The notes under the pieces were generated by a model. The model did no database searches, was not told the DNA's origin, and saw nothing but the letters and a program-made list of their open reading frames with translations. Positions 62,330 to 64,000 of a stretch of 64,000 bases of DNA are shown here, piece by piece (positions within the stretch are counted from its first letter, which is position 1; every line of letters starts with the position of its first letter). The position numbers and the translations under genes were made by a program. Source of the stretch: an uncultured Pelagibacteraceae bacterium (GTDB lineage Bacteria; Pseudomonadota; Alphaproteobacteria; Pelagibacterales; Pelagibacteraceae); NCBI GenBank assembly GCA_902555065.1, contig CACDQQ010000002.1, positions 124,001-188,000 on the forward strand. The letters run 5' to 3'.

Positions 62330-63685
62330 CTACGATCCAACGCAAATCTTATCAATACACATATATTTTTCAAATGAATTCAATTTTTCCTTTGTAACAA
62401 AGCCTTTCCAAATAGGCCTTGAATTAATGTGATATGATAAATTTCCAGCTGCCCATTCATCACCAAGGACATATTTAATAGGCTCATCATGTTGTTCATG
62501 CCATGCCATTTGAACTTTAATAGCTATATCTTTGCCAGGATAATCAGTTCTTTTGTCAGTCTTAGAAATAGAGACATAACCATACAAAATTGGAGATAAT
62601 AAAAATAAAAATACAAATCCTATTAAAAAGGAATTTAGTTTCTTAATGTTTATTTGATCCTTCAAAAGGTAAATAAATAAAGTTCCAAAGAATAAGTAAA
62701 AAGGGGTCATCCACATAGTTCTAATTTTTGATCCAGTTATTAGTGCTGTCATAAAAACCATAACAATTGGTACTAAATTAATAAATATTAAAAATAAAAG
62801 TTTTTCATCTTTTAATTTTAATTTTTTAGGAATTTTATTTATTAGTAGCCAGACTAAAATTAAAAATGGTATTAAAATACCAATCTGTTTTAATGTGAAT
62901 AGAAATGGATATTTAAGATGATTTATCATCTGCCCGTCATCCAAACCTGCACGAGCAAAACCATACTTGATAGTAATAAAATCATTATTGAATAACCAAA
63001 TTATATGTGGAATTAAAATTACAAAAAATATTTCTAAAGAAACTAAATATTTAAAATCAAACTTTTTTGATTTTTTAAAAAATATTAAATATGCGAACAA
63101 TAAATCTATTGCTAATAATAAATAAATAAAAAGATACTTGGATAAAATTCCAAACGCTGCTGCAGCTCCTAACAAGATACAATCATAGATCTCTATTTTT
63201 TTACTATTGTATATTTTCCAAGTATAATAAACCGTTAAACACCAAAAAGGTAATTGGCAAACATTTACATTAAATTCTGGAGTTGTAAAATTATAGAAGT
63301 ATATCCCTTCAATTAGAAAAACTGATAAAAGGCTCAAAGTACCATCATTAAGAATTTCCTGTGATAGTTTAAAAATAATGAAAAAAGATATCACGACAAA
63401 AATTTGACTTAAAAAATAATAAGCCCAATCTTGTGGTCCAAATATTTGAAAAAATACTTCCGGAAAAAATGCACTCAATGGTGGATGTTTGTTAAATCCC
63501 CAATCTAAATTACTACCCCAAGCTAAAGCTTCAATTGTATCTAAAGGTAAATTTGCGTTTGTGATTGTAGGAACAACTGTCCATAAAATTAAGTGAGTCG
63601 TTACAAAAATATAAAAAATATTATTTATATTTCTTTTGTTTAAGGCCATTTTCATCAATCTATATGAATAAACCGTTCTTGACAC
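62330..63685 (-). CDS. GT39/ArnT-like lipid-linked sugar transferase
   Basis: A protein of up to 451 residues with about ten to twelve membrane helices. Near the N terminus is LPLDTIEALAWGSNLDWGFNKHPPLSAFFPE, the PMT_2 family loop with the catalytic-type Asp and HPP; LPFWCLTVYYTWKIY and ALITGSKIRTMWMTPFYLF follow. Such proteins move a sugar from a polyprenyl carrier to a periplasmic acceptor. Starts at 63685, 63655 and 63649 are in frame; MALNKRN at 63649 may be the true one. Confidence 0.85.
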   Translation of the reverse strand: MSRTVYSYRLMKMALNKRNINNIFYIFVTTHLILWTVVPTITNANLPLDTIEALAWGSNLDWGFNKHPPLSAFFPEVFFQIFGPQDWAYYFLSQIFVVISFFIIFKLSQEILNDGTLSLLSVFLIEGIYFYNFTTPEFNVNVCQLPFWCLTVYYTWKIYNSKKIEIYDCILLGAAAAFGILSKYLFIYLLLAIDLLFAYLIFFKKSKKFDFKYLVSLEIFFVILIPHIIWLFNNDFITIKYGFARAGLDDGQMINHLKYPFLFTLKQIGILIPFLILVWLLINKIPKKLKLKDEKLLFLIFINLVPIVMVFMTALITGSKIRTMWMTPFYLFFGTLFIYLLKDQINIKKLNSFLIGFVFLFLLSPILYGYVSISKTDKRTDYPGKDIAIKVQMAWHEQHDEPIKYVLGDEWAAGNLSYHINSRPIWKGFVTKEKLNSFEKYMCIDKICVGS

Positions 63686-63728
63686 TCATTTATTCATGAA
63701 TATATTCACCAACTCAAAATAGCTAAGT

Positions 63729-64000
63729 ATGGTAAGAATTTCAAAAACTTATACTCCAAAAGAAAAAGAGAAATACATGTGCGCTAAACATTTAGCATAT
63801 TTTAAGATGAAATTAATGGAGTGGAAAAAAGATTTAAAGAGATCTAATAATGAGGCGATTTTTCAAGCGTCAATGGATGATAATAGTGCATCAGCTGACA
63901 TAGTTGATCAAGCAAGCTCATACACTGAAAAGAATGTGGAGATGAGAGCTATTAATAGACAAATCAAATTAATTTCTAAAATAGATGGTGCATTAAAAAA
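63729..64000 (+). CDS. dksA: DksA/TraR family RNA polymerase-binding protein (5' part)
   Basis: The frame from ATG 63729 runs off the window end. KEKYMCAKHLAYFKMKLMEWKKDL and NSASADIVDQASSYTEKNVEMRAINRQIKLISKIDGALK are the coiled-coil helices of DksA, with the conserved DxxDxA-like tip (SADIVDQAS). DksA acts with ppGpp at RNA polymerase. The zinc finger lies outside the window. Confidence 0.9.
   Translation, partial: MVRISKTYTPKEKEKYMCAKHLAYFKMKLMEWKKDLKRSNNEAIFQASMDDNSASADIVDQASSYTEKNVEMRAINRQIKLISKIDGALK

Noticed and set aside
1..64000. tRNA, rRNA, CRISPR arrays, insertion sequences or prophage
   Set aside because: I saw no T-loop or acceptor patterns, repeat-spacer arrays, transposases or integrases on either strand.

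Overview
The window looks like chromosomal DNA from a streamlined, very AT-rich marine alphaproteobacterium, most likely of the SAR11 clade (Candidatus Pelagibacter and relatives). The reasons are the low GC, the minimal spacers (no gene-free stretch above 300 bases), the many genes that overlap by 1-21 bp, a tandem glycine riboswitch in front of gcvT, NAD-dependent formate dehydrogenase, several EamA-type and TRAP transporters, and alphaproteobacterial-type LexA boxes (GTTC-N7-GTTC). The taxonomic call is inference from gene content; no rRNA or tRNA gene was seen.

Layout. 1-9.4 kb: end of a YyaL/DUF255 protein, gshA-gshB (glutathione synthesis), two transporters, a GYD protein, exported MsrB, Fe superoxide dismutase, an exported dienelactone-hydrolase-like protein and small unknowns. 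9.5-20.0 kb: a very AT-rich surface-carbohydrate/acyl island with LuxE- and LuxC-like proteins facing an operon of acyl carrier protein, FabZ-like dehydratase, acetolactate-synthase-like TPP enzyme, NeuB-like synthase and acyl-AMP ligase, then a GNAT-like protein, a polysaccharide deacetylase and a probable glycosyltransferase. 20.0-28.8 kb: threonine aldolase, glycine amidinotransferase and an EamA permease in one operon; a SufU-like scaffold with an HPP membrane protein; formate dehydrogenase; exported MsrA; oxidoreductases; TspO. 28.8-37.8 kb: gcvT-gcvH-gcvP behind the glycine riboswitch, continuing almost without spacers into a flavoprotein, DUF1365, a Cfa-type methyltransferase and a DUF3833 lipoprotein.

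37.8-45.5 kb: EamA permease, 5-oxoprolinase (pxpB, pxpC and divergent pxpA), TPR protein, a TRAP transporter with an internal hairpin between dctP and dctQ, TerC-like protein and glyoxalase I. 45.5-64 kb: housekeeping genes (guaA, guaB without CBS domains, rlmE, pssA, psd, icd, alaS, recA, tolC, glycerate kinase), the SOS pair umuD-umuC with a clear LexA box, a lipid-linked-sugar glycosyltransferase module containing a 34-residue membrane peptide, and the start of dksA.

How the parts connect. Three themes recur: glycine and one-carbon supply (glycine cleavage, threonine aldolase, amidinotransferase, glycerate kinase, formate dehydrogenase), glutathione and its turnover (gshA, gshB, 5-oxoprolinase, glyoxalase I, GFA protein), and oxidative damage control (Sod, MsrA, MsrB, TspO, the Cfa-type lipid operon). 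The two most interesting signals are the LuxE/LuxC-ACP-TPP-NeuB island, whose product is not obvious, and a perfect 12-bp inverted repeat that pairs the aptamer II P1 strand of the glycine riboswitch with the gcvT ribosome-binding site and start codon.
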